NCBI RefSeq assembly: GCF_030272615.1
Contig: NC_081408.1
Location: 303,279,450-303,343,449, forward strand
Source: Cryptomeria japonica
Lineage: Eukaryota > Streptophyta > Pinopsida > Cupressales > Cupressaceae
DNA: 64,000 nucleotides
Reading direction: 5' to 3'
The position numbers and the translations under genes were made by a program. The notes under the pieces are model-generated. The model saw nothing but the letters and a program-made list of their open reading frames with translations, did no database searches and was not told where the DNA came from. Within the stretch, counting starts at the first letter, position 1; each line of letters opens with the position of its first letter. Positions 35,870 to 47,350 of the stretch are shown here, piece after piece.

Positions 35870-37260
35870 AGGGAGAAAAAATATGGGAGAAGGAAGAATA
35901 AAGAGAAAGAGAGATCTACAAAGAAAGAGAGAGGTGGGTAGGGAGTGGCTGAGAGACCTAGAGAGGGAAGAGTAGATAGGTGAGGGAGAGAGAGAGAATA
36001 AAATAAGAGAGATAAGGGCACAAAGAGAGAAAGAGGGGTAAGAAAGTGGAAAAGAAAGAATTAGAGAGGAGAGAGATATAGAGGTGAGAGATCTAGAGCC
36101 TAGGAAGAGAGAGGTGAGAGACCTAGGGTGGAAAGATAGAGGTGAAGGAGATACCGGGGGATTAAGAGACAAAGAGGGAGATGTTGATATGTAAAGATGG
36201 AGGGAAGGAGAAAAATCATTATGGAAAGAGAGGTTATGAGGGAGAGGTATTCATTAAGAGAACATAGAGAGAGTGGAGAGAAACAATAAGAGGAGAAGAG
36301 AGATGGAGGGAGGAAAGGTGAGAGAGAGAGGGAGAGAGTATAGGAGAGACCCAGAGAGTAGAGAGAGAAAAAATAGAGAGAAGAAATGGGGAATAATAGG
36401 TCAAGATTTTTTGGTAGATAAAGAGGTAACGAGAGAGATAAGAGAAGAAGAGAGTTCATAAAGGGAGATGGGTAAGGGGTTATGGAGAGAGAGATGTGGA
36501 GAGGAAGGGAGAGAACTAGAGAGGGGATAAATAGAGAGATGAGATATGTAGAGCATAAGAGAGAGATTAAATACCTAGATTGGAGAGATAGAGGAGAGAT
36601 AGATAGAGAGGATTAAAGATGGGTGCCTAATGAGACATTAATGGATAAGTATAGAGGTGGAGAGGGAATGAGCGAGAAACCTAGAAATTAGAGAGAGGGA
36701 GGTAGAGAGATTAGGAGGGAGAGGTGACAACCTAGACAATAGAGAGAGGGAATAGATAGAAGAGAAAAGAGATGACTAAGAGGGGATAGATGGATAGGTA
36801 GACATGGAGGAATTCAGAGACCTAAGGAATGAGGAGATAGATAGGTTTGGAGAGAGAGAATAGAGGGAGAGAGTTCATAAATGTATAGGGGTAACTAGAG
36901 GGTGGACAATTAATTAGGTGAGATACCTAGAGGGGGAGAGAGAGGTGGATAATAATATAGTGAGGGAGAGGTAGTGGGGTGAATAGGGAGGGAGGAAGAG
37001 ACCTAGATATGGGAAGAGAGAAGACAGAAGGGATAGGTAGTGGCCAAGAGAATGGAGAGGGAGGGGAGTGAAATAATAAGAGAATGAGAGAGAATAAGAG
37101 AGAGGGAGGGACTCAAGGATAGATATGGGGTTAAGGAAGGAATGAAAGGTAGAGAAGTTAGGTTTACCTAGAGAGGGGAGAGAGAAGTGAGAGAGAAAAG
37201 AGAGGGATAGAGATAGGTCTAGAGTTTGGCGATGATAAAGAGAGTGAGATACATAGCTGA
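35870..37260. repeat. GA-rich right arm of B
   Basis: This is the purine-rich counterpart of the CT arm. Reverse-complemented, its outer part matches 31297-31400 closely. The sequence just outside it (37260-37360: 'catgttgattactaaaatt', 'ctagaatctacattataag') matches the inverse of 31190-31300. The two arms could form a hairpin stem of roughly 2 kb. Confidence 0.92.
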
Positions 37261-37557
37261 AGAATGCTAATAGGAGCATGTTGATTACTAAAATTTGACT
37301 GTTTGAATTTTAATATGATCCTCTTAAAACTAGAATCTACATTATAAGTCCTATAGTGCTGAAACCACTCTCAAACATCCTGCCAATATATACATGAAAT
37401 ATAACTTAAATTATAAGAAACAAAAAAGACATATTGAAATGTGACTTATACTTAAATGTTATATTTCATGTATATATTCTCCTTTGAGGGTGGATATAAA
37501 TTGTGCCCAAATTGGAAAATCTACACACTCACAAAACCTTCACTTTGGACAATGCAA

Positions 37558-37665
37558 AACATTTGGCGCGCTCCAAATGTGAAAATTCAAAATTTTTCAT
37601 TTGGCAAGTGCCAAATAGGGTGAGCGCCATATTTGGTGCTCACCAAATGGTTTGGATTGGAAACC
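37558..37665. repeat. Palindrome cassette of B (right)
   Basis: 'catttggcgcgctccaaatg', 'catttggcaagtgccaaat' and 'catatttggtgctcaccaaat' repeat the left cassette motif. 'gggttggattgtacttgggc' follows, the inverse of the block beside the left cassette. Confidence 0.85.
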
Positions 37666-38523
37666 ACCAACCCTTTGGGTTGGATTGTACTTGGGCATCC
37701 AAGCCAAAGGGTTGGACGACCATTCCAGGCTTGAGACGTGTTTTTATCAGAAGATTGAAAAAATTCCAATATTTTTGGCTATGCTCTCCATTAGGTTTGC
37801 ACATGTTTCAATAAAACTAAAAAAAACACCACAACAACCTCAATCTCTCTCTTAGCTATCTAAGCATGTAATTTTTTTCTCATTTTGATTTCATTAAGAC
37901 TTTCATCTATAATTTCTTTTGTTAGTGTGTCCATTTTTGGTCAAAAACCAACATGCACTATTTTGGGTATAGTTTTTTACGCATTCATCGGATTTTGAAG
38001 AAACTTATATTTTTAGAAACTAGACTCCATTCTACCCAATTTTAAAAGAAAAAGTTTTGATTTTTTATTAGTTTTCAAAAAATTTAGGAGGGGAGCATGC
38101 TCAAATTTCTATTTTTCAAGATGCGTCCATGTTGAAAATTAGTAAAAAATCATATACTCATTAAAAAATTAGCTGAAAAATCTGGCATAAACTAAAGGGT
38201 GTTAGCTAATTTCTCACTAAAGCGATTTTAAAAATTCAAAATAAAAGTTAACATTTTAGGGGGGCCACAATAAACACTATGTTATGTTTTTTGCATAAAA
38301 ATAGGACCACTTTTTGAAGCCCTTAATCTCCACCATTTTCAAAACAAATTAGTAGTTTAGAAAGTAGACTTGAAGCACTCTGACTCTTGTTCTTGTTTCA
38401 TCTTCAAATTTGGAGTGTAACTATCTTCAATTTTTCATTGAAGTTCAAACTTTGCTGATTTTAGAAAAAAGTGGAATCTTAAGACCCCCTTTTGGTACCA
38501 CAACTTGGTGCACATACCCTATG

Positions 38524-39247
38524 ATCATATCTTGTGATGAGACTTTGGGACATTGTTTGGGATGATCTTGTGTATCTTCATTTCAAATGGTTCTTGATTT
38601 GGTGACCCGCAAGTTATCTTTCTTCGTGATAGTTGTTGATTACTTATGTTCTTGAGATTTGACACATTGATCGATAAAGAATTGAAATGTGGTGTTGGTG
38701 CAACTGTTCTTGATGATCCTAACATGTTTTCTGGTGTTTCCTAATCGTATCCTATTTTTTTTGGTGATTCACATTCATTGTTATGTGAGTTTTGGTGATT
38801 TCTATCAAATGCTGGTGATTTTCATGTTATGTGGTATTTCTGGTGGTGTAGTGTGTTGCGGTTGATCTTGGTGTGATTTTTGGTGGATGTGATCATTTGG
38901 GAATTTGAATTAGGTCCCTTCTATGTTATGTAAAACATAGTATTGGTTTGATGGTCAATCTTTGTATCGTGTAATGTAATTTTTGTATTTATGAGTTGAG
39001 GGTTCAGGGTTTAGCCGACCTTGCTATCAAGGTTGATGATCTTTATATATAGGCGATATACTTATGCAATTTAGGTGTTGAGATTGTGTTTGCATTATCA
39101 GAGAGAGTTGTATGTATGAAAAAGAGATATCATTCACTGAAATATTGTGGTGAGATCCATGTTGCAGAGCAGACAATTGTGCTTAACCAAAATTGTCATC
39201 AAGCATTTGGAGATGCTATTATTGTAGTTCATTTCTTCTAGATTGTA
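38524..39247 (+). mobile_element. Copia-type LTR remnant 3, second piece
   Basis: This resumes the LTR interrupted by copy B (one TATG is duplicated). It includes a TATA-like 'ctttatatatagg' near 39044 and 'gtgttgagattgtgtttgc' shortly after, as expected for an LTR promoter and transcript start. It is interrupted again at 39248 by copy C/E, and its 3' end is not seen in the window. Confidence 0.6.
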
Positions 39248-40389
39248 GGGTATATGCACCAAGTTGTGGTACCAAAAGGGGGTCTTAAGATGCCACTTCT
39301 TTTTTTTATAAAATCAGCAAAGTCTGAACTTCAATGATAAATTGAACATAATTACACTCCAAATTTGAAGATGCACCAAGAACAAGAGTCAAAGTGCTTT
39401 GAGTCTAGTTTCTAAACAACTAATTTATTTTGAAAATGGTGGAGATTAAGGGCTTCAAAAAGGGAGGCCACAAAAATTGGTCCTATTTTTATACAAAAAA
39501 ATAACACAACGTCTGTTGTGGCCCCCCTAAAATGTTAACTCTTGTTTTGAATTTTTAAAATCGCTTCGGAGAGAAATTAGCTAACACCTTGTAGTTTATG
39601 CCAGATTTTTCAGGTAATTTTTTAATGAGTATATGATTTTTTACTAATTTTGAAAGTGGACACATCCTAAAAAATAGAAATTTGAGCATGCTCCCCACTA
39701 AAATCATTAAAAACTAATCAAAAAAATAAAAATAAAAATTAGCTTGTGTAGAATAAGGTCTAGTTTCTAAAATTGTAGGTTTTTTCAAAATCTAATGAAA
39801 GTGTAAAAATCTATACCCAAAATAGTGCATGTTGGTTTTTCACAAAAAATGGACACACTGACACAAGAAATTATAGATGAAAGACTTAATGAAATAAAAA
39901 TTTGAAATAAATTACATTGTTGGATAGCTAAGAGGGAGCTCAAGTTTACCATGGTATTTTTTTTTAACTTCATTGAAACACGTGCAAATCTAACAAAGAG
40001 CATGATCAAAAACATGTTAAAATTTTCAATGTTTTGATAAAAACACGTCTCTAGCCTGAAATGGTCATCCAAACCTTTGAGTTGGATGCCCAAGGCAAAT
40101 CCAACCCATAGGTTTGGTGTTTCCCAAAGCGGGCCATTTGGTGCACGCCAAATATGACACTCTCCTTATTTGGTGTGTGCCAAATGTGATCAATGGGTTT
40201 TCCCATCTAGCGCACACCAAATGTGGTCCATATTCTACAATTGGCACGAGCCAAATAGGGAGAGCACCAAATTTATTCATAGAAACAATGTTTAGTTGAA
40301 TTTTTGGAACTTGATCTACTCTCAAACTCTCTTTCTCATCCTGTCTACCTCACATTCTCTTCTTAGCCCCATCTCTACCCTCACCTCCC
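39248..40389. mobile_element. DNA transposon copy C/E, left end
   Basis: It begins GGGTATATGCACCAAGTTGT. For about 900 bases it matches the inverse of the right end of copy B (38519 back to about 37600), including the palindromes near 40131-40278. It then enters CT-rich sequence at about 40320 that stops at a probable LTR end (40390). CT-rich sequence resumes at 52215. I read 52215-57531 as its continuation; that join is inference. Confidence 0.75.
40131..40278. repeat. Palindrome cassette of C/E (outer)
   Basis: 'catttggtgcacgccaaata', 'tttggtgtgtgccaaatgtg' and 'attggcacgagccaaatagg' are B-type palindrome variants in the matching position. A further one, 'catttggcttggcactagcc', lies near 55494 upstream of the transposase. 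Confidence 0.82.
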
Positions 40390-40617
40390 TGTAGTACCCC
40401 TCCTTGATCAGAATCTTTTTGTATTTATGTTTGACTTCAGTTGACTATTCAGTGCAACATTATTGTTATATATGACTCAGACTTCATGCGATGTTATTTC
40501 ATGCTTTATCTGGATTTGTGGTGTATACTTTCATGCAGTATCGCAGTGCTTATGATTAATGTTATTTTTATGGATCATTATCATGGACTAACACTTTTAC
40601 CTTATATGTGTGATGCA

Positions 40618-40622
40618 TTATT
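40618..40622. repeat. Target-site duplication of Copia-like element 2
   Basis: TTATT precedes the 5' LTR and recurs at 47346-47350 after the 3' LTR. The 5-bp duplication is perfect. Confidence 0.95.
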
Positions 40623-41375
40623 TGTTGGCAAATGCACACTCCAATGAGAAATTATAGGTGATTGAAGGTATTGTCATTGATGGCAACCTTACAATCCTAT
40701 GACACCGGCAGATTCTACATCAGCATACAGTTCACCGGTAGCGAAAAGATGATTACCGACACCCTAGGCGATGGGATTTTGTTTATTGTATTTTGTATTT
40801 AATTGTAAAATCTTTTTATAAGATGACAAGGTGAATTGTAATAAGACTCATATAAGTATGAGTTCTTGTAGATCATTTAGGATATGCGGATATGGTTAGA
40901 TTATTACAAAAGTAACATGCAAATATTAAGGCAGAGTTTGGAATAAGGTTTATGGAAGTTGCCTGAGCTTAAACCGGTACTGAACCTGGCATAGCAGATA
41001 CTGAACCAAAGTAGTACATGACTTTGGATTTACTTAATCCATTTTTGTAAGTCGGTGAGACTTCTCTTTTTGTATTTAAGTAGTGAGCTTTAGGCAGTTG
41101 GCCTTCCTGCATGTGCAGGCCCCTATTGTATCAGTAATATTCACTTATTGGCCAGTGAGCGAATATTGTGGGTCACAAATCCCACTGAGGTTTTTACCGC
41201 ACTAGGTTTCCTCATTAAAAATATTGTGTTATGGTTATTGTTCTTATTTACCACATTAATTCTTGTTTACTGATACATTGTTTTGAAATGCAATTTGTTT
41301 AATAAGTTAAGAAAATCCACATATCGGCAAGATACTGATTCACCCCCCCTCTTAGTATCTTTGGGAATCCTAACA
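40623..41375 (+). repeat. 5' LTR of element 2
   Basis: TGTTGGCAAATGCACACTCC to ...GGGAATCCTAACA, matching the 3' LTR closely. A TATA-like 'tttttgtatttaag' lies near 41068. Confidence 0.93.
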
Positions 41376-41377
41376 AT

Positions 41378-41389
41378 TGGTATCAGAGC
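41378..41389 (+). promoter_or_regulatory. Primer-binding site of element 2
   Basis: TGGTATCAGAGC lies two bases after the LTR, identical to the site of Copia 1 and complementary to initiator methionine tRNA. Confidence 0.93.
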
Positions 41390-41446
41390 CTAGTCCTCTA
41401 TTTTCAAAAGCCTAACGTCTTGAGGGAGATTCTGACACCAGTACAG

Positions 41447-42585
41447 ATGGATAATCTGAGAAAGCAACTAGAAACATCTCTTGCAGATTATGATGCAGAA
41501 AAGTTGAAAAATATGAAACATGAAGATGATCTAAAGGCTGCATAGGAAATCATTCAAGGACTTCAGGAGAATCTTACTATTGCTAGGAACAAAAGAAGAG
41601 AACTTCATGAGAAGGTACAGAGTGATGATGATGAAAAAGATACTCTTAATGATCTTGTAAGCAAGCTAAAACAAGAGAACATGTCTTTGAGAAATGAGAT
41701 GCAAGATATGACCATGAGATTTTGTAAAGACACTGAAAATAGAAAGAAGAATGAAGATGATTTGGGTAGAAGAATCAATGATGCTGCAAATGAAAATATA
41801 AGACTCAGTCATGAGAATGATATGTTAAAAACATATATGATTCACTTGGAACATGATAAAACTGAACTCATGAGATAGAAGGATTTCTTGGAAAATGAGT
41901 TGGCTACTCCAAATCACCACAAGGAGAAATTCAAGAAAAGTTCAGAAGAACTTGATGACATGTTGGAAAATCAGAAACCCGATGGAGACACTAATGGACT
42001 TGGCTTAGAAGTTGGTGAAAGCTCCGGCACTGCAAACAATCATGATCAGAACAAACCGGTAAGACAACCTAATGCTTATAAATTTAATGGGAAATGTTTT
42101 ATCTGTAACAAGTATGGTCATAGAGCAAATCAGTGTAGATCTAGAAACTATCAGAACACCAATGCACCCATCGGTCAATGTTCTAAATGCAACAAACTTG
42201 GACATAATTCAGAAAATTGCAGAATGAATGTAAGATGTTATGTTTGTGGAAGATTTGGACACTTATCTAATCAAACACATACTGGCATAGGATATGGAAA
42301 TGCAACTAAGAAAAACAATGTGACTTGTTGTCTTTGTAACAAGATTGGACATATTGCAAAATTTTGTAGAAGGCATCACCGACAAATAACAAAGGACCTA
42401 GCTTGAAAGATAAAGAGAAGGTTGAAGAAGTAAAGCAAAAATTTTCAAAACAATGGATTAGAAAGTTAGATCAGAATGTTGATGTGAATATTCCTCCACC
42501 AGCAGAACAGAGTACCACTCCACCAGTAGGAGATTCTTCATCTAACTCAGAAATAATCCCTTGGGAGTATGGCAACAAAATGTAA
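41447..42585 (+). pseudogene. Element 2 gag-like coiled-coil / zinc-knuckle protein
   Basis: Starting at MDNLRKQLETSLADYDAEKL, the first about 140 residues are Lys/Glu/Asn-rich and look like a coiled coil. Four CCHC-type knuckles follow between about 42090 and 42370: CFICNKYGHRANQC, CSKCNKLGHNSENC, CYVCGRFGHLSNQT and CCLCNKIGHIAKFC. The third lacks its last Cys. Four knuckles is more than the usual one or two of Copia Gag. In-frame stops occur near 41548 and 41876, and a shift at about 42400 leads to a Pro/Ser-rich tail ending 42585. Its likely role is RNA packaging. Confidence 0.82.
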
Positions 42586-42853
42586 AACATTCTAGTTTAC
42601 CCTGGGTTGATGGTAAGAAGATGAAATGCTTCTTTACTGGCAGATGAGTTAAGTTTTCACTTAACCGGCAAGCATTAAATGTGGTAGTTGAAGGAAATGA
42701 CATTATAAAGCAAGTGTTTTGGCTCTTTTTTCACTCACCGAGCATTCAAATTTCTTGAAAGCGCGAAAATCCTGGGCGAAGGCATCCATAGTGAGAAGTG
42801 AAGCAAATCATTCAAGCACTCATACCTAAAGGCAGCTTAAGGTATTTATAATA
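42586..42853 (+). other. Spacer between the two genes of element 2
   Basis: About 270 bases without an extended frame separate the genes. A TATA-like 'ggtatttataata' directly precedes the second start codon at 42854. It could be a leader or internal promoter; nothing else is recognised. Confidence 0.45.
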
Positions 42854-45800
42854 ATGGCTTCCTCCTCTGCACTTGAATTCATTTCAAACCCTACTGTAAT
42901 TGAAGTTGTTAAGCACCCTAGGCCTGTATTTAAAATTATTCCCGAAATTGCGAAGAAAGATGATACCCTAGGAGCATTCTCAAAAATACCCAAAGGAGTT
43001 GTATATGTTGAGGATCCTAAAATTTACATACATTGTCATATTGAAGAACTAGGAGCTCAAGAGATTATGAACTTGTACAAGACTGTTGTATGTGATGTAA
43101 ATGGAAATGTTAAATCGGAACATAAAATAGTTGAAACTCTAGGTTTTGTGGAGATTCTTAGTATCCCTGATTTTCCAAAGGATGTTATAAGGATTGTGTT
43201 AAGCAGAGTACATGGAGAGTTCTTTTGGTTAGATTCCATTCACAAGATAACAAAAGAAGTAGTTAGGGTAGTGATAGGCTTACCTTCCACCGGTAGCAGG
43301 CCTAACAAGACTAAAAAGGTTTCAAATGACACTGTAGTGACCCTAAATGGCGCAACCTTTGATAAAAGATCCTTGAGAGTAAACAATGTAAAGGATATCA
43401 ATGTAAGGTTTATCAACATGATTCTTGGATACAAGGCTACACATGCCAATAGATTAAACTATGTTTCTAGCTTATGTATCAAAAGTGCCTATGACATGGT
43501 AAACAACAATGCAAAGATTGACATATCTGAATGGTTGAATGATGAATTGATAGACAATCTGGGGAAGTTCAAAGGTGATAAGAAAGGTACATTTAGATTT
43601 GGCAACCTACTTGTATGTTTGATATTATATATTACCAAGTAAGTACTCGGTATTGGTAGAAAATATTTTTTGGTTTTGACATAGTGGTAGGAAAATAGCT
43701 TCTGGACATACTAAACAACATGGGAGATGACAGAGAAAAGAACATAAATTAACACTTTCAGGCATTAAAGGCTAGGATGAAAACTAGGATAAGGCTATCT
43801 CAATCTATAGTTAACAAATATCAAAAGGAGATATGCTTTGTAATAAAGAAGGATGAAATCTGGATGGAGTCCCAAGGACTATTTGGGTTATAGAAATGGG
43901 ATATGAGGCAGATGAGAACATAATTGAAACTTATGCAAAAGCCCTCCTAGAAGCCCCTAAAGATCCAATAGAAAAAGTATTTGGAAATGCGGAAACAGTT
44001 GAAAGCAGTATTCAATCTCAGAAAACAATAAAGAAAAATGAACAGATAGTTAGAAAAGGACCAAGGCAGGCAAAAGAAATCAAGGAAGATGTATTGAATA
44101 AAACCGGTATTAAGGAGAGTGACTTGGAAGGACTACAACTAGAAGCACATCTTTCACTGGTTGCTACCTCCTCTGATAGTGAAACACCAGCAGAGTTCAA
44201 AAGGGTAGAGAGAAAAAGAAAAACCTCATCAGTACCCTCTCTTGCACCAAAGAGAACAAGATAGAAACAAGAGGCAGTTAGGCCTCTGACAAAGAAGTTG
44301 ACACCAAAGAAGAGGAAATAAAAACAAGTTGTCCTTCCTTTGGAAAAACTTTTGAATGAGATAACTAAACATGGCAAATTGTCAAATATCAACAAGTTGT
44401 ATAACACACTTTCAAATGATGAAAAAGAAAGTATAGAAAATAGTGTTATTTTACACCTTGATATCTATAAGAAATTTTTGATGGAAATTGTAGATGATAT
44501 ACCCAATGACTTGTATAGAAGGTTAGAAGCAAGAAGGGTAACAATTGTTGAATTAGATAAAAAGATCAAGATAGAAAAACTACTTGCAGTTCACCTAGTG
44601 AACTCAACACAAGAGATAGATGAATTAATAAGTAAGGCCAACCGGACAGTATTTTCAATCAGTCACCGGCATGTAGCATTAATGGCAGGCAGAGTTAACA
44701 AGATATCAGAAGAAACTGTAGACAAGTGGGATATATTGTTTGTTGAGAAGGAAAAACAAGAAGAGCTCAAGAGACCAAAGACTCTCAGAGTCTACCAAAA
44801 GGACAAGGATAAGGGTAAAGGGAAGGTGGGTGGACCTACAAGTATAAAGGTGACAGATAACTTACCCCCACCTAATTCTGATACTCCACCGGCACAAAAT
44901 GTTGATACACCACCGGTAATAGAGAGTATGGAAACACCACATGAGGACACAAATCCTAACTCAAAGGTCGTGTACACAATGAATATCAACACACAAGAAG
45001 TAAACATTGAGGTTGATAAGGAAACAACTGAGAAGAGAGATGTGGCCATTGAGCCACTGACAAAAGACATCACAGTTAGAAATATTGAAATTGGGATAGA
45101 GCAACAAACTGAAATATCAATTGATCCCTTGGTTATTGGAATGGTGACTAATACCATTGATGCCAACTTTGAAAAACTAATAGATGGGATAACGACTACA
45201 GAAAAGCCTATTGAGTCACCGGCAGTGGACAATACTGAGGTACAAACAGAAAAATCGGCAATGGATACCACTGTAAAATCATCAGAGGCACCATCAGAGA
45301 AACCATCAATAGAAAGCACAAAGAAACCGAGAGAGACACATACAAAGAAACAGGTAGAGCAACAAGATCATTCACAGGTACATAAAGAGATAGTGCCACT
45401 GGCTACAACTGAAAAACCTAAACCTTTGGTAGTTGAAATGCAAACACAAACTGACCCTCTAGAGAAAGAGGAAAGCAAAGCTATTACTACCATCGATGGA
45501 TTACAAATTGTGAAGGTAGTTGGACAGTCATCCGAAACCTCCACGACTGAATTTAGACCAACTAATGTGACAAAGGTATTATTAGATTCAATCAAGAAAA
45601 TAACAGATTGTAATGCACTAGCATATAAGGCTATTGATGATACCTTACCAATTTTGAAGATGATTGCACCTAAGTGTAAAATAGAGAATAAAGATTATTT
45701 AAGCCAATTAGACACATTATCTAAGTACATAATCGACAACCTACTAACAATTGATCAGATCAATGAGGAGACTTTCAGAGAGAAAATGAATAAAGAGAAG

Positions 45801-46336
45801 GAAAAATTCTTTGAGGAGATAGTCAAGAAGAATAAGGAACATATGGATACATTATTATAGGTACTAGGTAAGACAATTTTGGAATTCAAGAAATTATACA
45901 GAGATTCATGCAAGACAAACATTTTGACAGAGGATATAGATAAATAGATCAACAAAACACAAAAGGAAATCAATAATATTGCTAACAATTCAATAGGTTC
46001 ATCAGATTCAATATCGGTAGTAGAACAAGAAATTGCAGGATTTGAAGAGAAAATATAAAAACTTGAAAAAGATAAGGAAAGGTTAAAATTTAAGGCAATG
46101 GAACTGAAGTGCAGACTAGGTCCTCAACTAGATATCCTCATCTCTTTGAGAAAAGAGATTTCTAAGGCTCTTGTTCCAGGACTTAAGACACTGGAAGAGA
46201 AAATGCACATACTCAGCGGTACAATCCAGAGGACTAAAGCAGCACTAAAGGACAGTGAAAGATTCTACAATAGTCTAAATGTTTCTTTAGCGGATCTTTA
46301 TCAGATTGTAACCCACCAATTACAGGGATCCAGATA
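42854..46336 (+). pseudogene. Element 2 second gene, large protein of unknown function
   Basis: The first 262 codons (42854-43642, start MASSSALEFISNPTVIEVV) are open and look globular, with FFWLDSIHKITKEVVRVVIG and GLPSTGSRPNK. From memory this resembles the N-terminal domain of plant proteins annotated as 'putative plant transposon protein', found in pol-less retrotransposons. After a shift between 43642 and 43896 the reading continues with a basic segment (KRKTSSVPSLAPKR). A 506-codon open frame follows (44340-45860), with a Thr/Glu/Pro-rich repeat-like middle and a helical Lys/Glu-rich end. The tail (46098-46336) is also helical. I see no enzyme motif. Confidence 0.75.
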
Positions 46337-46557
46337 GGAACTACACTCAATTGACATTGGGGAGTAGTAGAGGATGAGAAAAAGTAATAAGGATGAGAAA
46401 AATAATCAACAAAAGACATCATCTGCTCAAGGGGAGCACACATTTTTGGAGCACACATTTTTGAAGAACACAGTTTTGACAGTTTTTGGCAAGACAGTTT
46501 TGGACAACACTTTTTGGATATACTTTTTGGCTTTTTCTCATGAGTGTTGCCATCAAT

Positions 46558-46572
46558 GCTAAAGCGGGAGAT
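46558..46572 (+). promoter_or_regulatory. Polypurine tract of element 2
   Basis: 'gctaaagcgggagat' directly precedes the 3' LTR, in the position of the plus-strand primer. It is interrupted by one C compared with the tract of Copia 1. Confidence 0.8.
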
Positions 46573-47345
46573 TGTTGGAAAATGCACACTCCAATGAGAA
46601 ATTGTAGGTGATTGAAGGTATTATCATTAATGGAAACCTTACAATCCTATGACACCAGCAGGCACCAGCACCAGCAGACTCTACACCGGCAATGAAAAGA
46701 TGATTACCGGCACCCTGGCCGACAGGATTTTGTTTATTGTATTTTGTATTTAATTGCAAAATCTTTTTATAAGTCGACAAGGTGAATTGTAATAAGACTC
46801 ATATAAGTATGAGTTCTTGTAGATCATTTAGGATATGCGGATATGGTTAGATTATTGCAGAAGTAACATGCAAATATTAAGGCAGAGTTTGGAATAAGGT
46901 TTATGGAAGTTGCATGAGCTTAAACCGGTACTGACCCTAGCATAGCAGATGCTGAACCGAAGTAGTACATGACATTGGATTTACTTAATCCATTTTTGTA
47001 AGTCGGTGAGACTTCTCTTTTTGTATTTAAGCAGTGAGCTTTAGGTAGTTGGCCTTCCTGCATGTGCAGGTCCCTATTGTATTAGTAATATTCACTTATT
47101 GGCCAATGAGCAAATATTATGGGTCACAAATCCCACCGAGGTTTTTCCCACACCAGGTTTCCTTGTTAAAAATATTGTGTTATGGTGTGCTTTCTATGTT
47201 GTGGTTATTGTTCTTATTTACTACATTAATTCTTGTTTACCAGTACACTGTTTTGAAATGCAATTTGTTTAATAAGTTAAGAAAATCCACATACCAGCAA
47301 GATACCGATTCAGCCCCCTTCTCAGTATCTTTGGGAATCCTAACA
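46573..47345 (+). repeat. 3' LTR of element 2
   Basis: TGTTGGAAAATGCACACTCC to ...GGGAATCCTAACA. It is about 20 bases longer than the 5' LTR because of small insertions, including a short 'caccagca' expansion near 46650 and an extra segment near 47190. Confidence 0.93.
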
Positions 47346-47350
47346 TTATT

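Larger units (their letters stand above)
30750..38519. mobile_element. DNA transposon copy B, giant foldback derivative
   Basis: The ends are GGGTAAGTGCACCAAGTTGT and, reverse-complemented on the right, GGGTATGTGCACCAAGTTGT, with TATG duplications. There is no ORF2 or transposase. The body is a long inverted repeat: left arm (palindromes, then CT-rich 31315-33105), central flipping satellite (33118-35765), right arm (GA-rich 35870-37260, palindromes 37558-37665, then about 650 bases absent from the left arm). It would have needed transposase from an A-like copy. Large open frames inside are low-complexity artefacts. Confidence 0.9.
40623..47345 (+). mobile_element. Non-autonomous Copia-like LTR element 2
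   Basis: LTRs at 40623-41375 and 46573-47345, the TTATT duplication, a tRNA-Met-type primer site and a purine tract define a complete 6.7-kb element. Inside are a gag-like gene with four zinc knuckles and a second long reading region of unknown function. Protease, integrase, reverse transcriptase and RNase H motifs are absent. It must have relied on proteins of another Copia element. LTR and primer-site style suggest Copia, but without pol this rests on resemblance. Confidence 0.9.

Noticed and set aside
44792-45319. Ser/Val-rich minus-strand frame of 175 codons
   Set aside because: Shadow of the 506-codon open frame on the plus strand in element 2.
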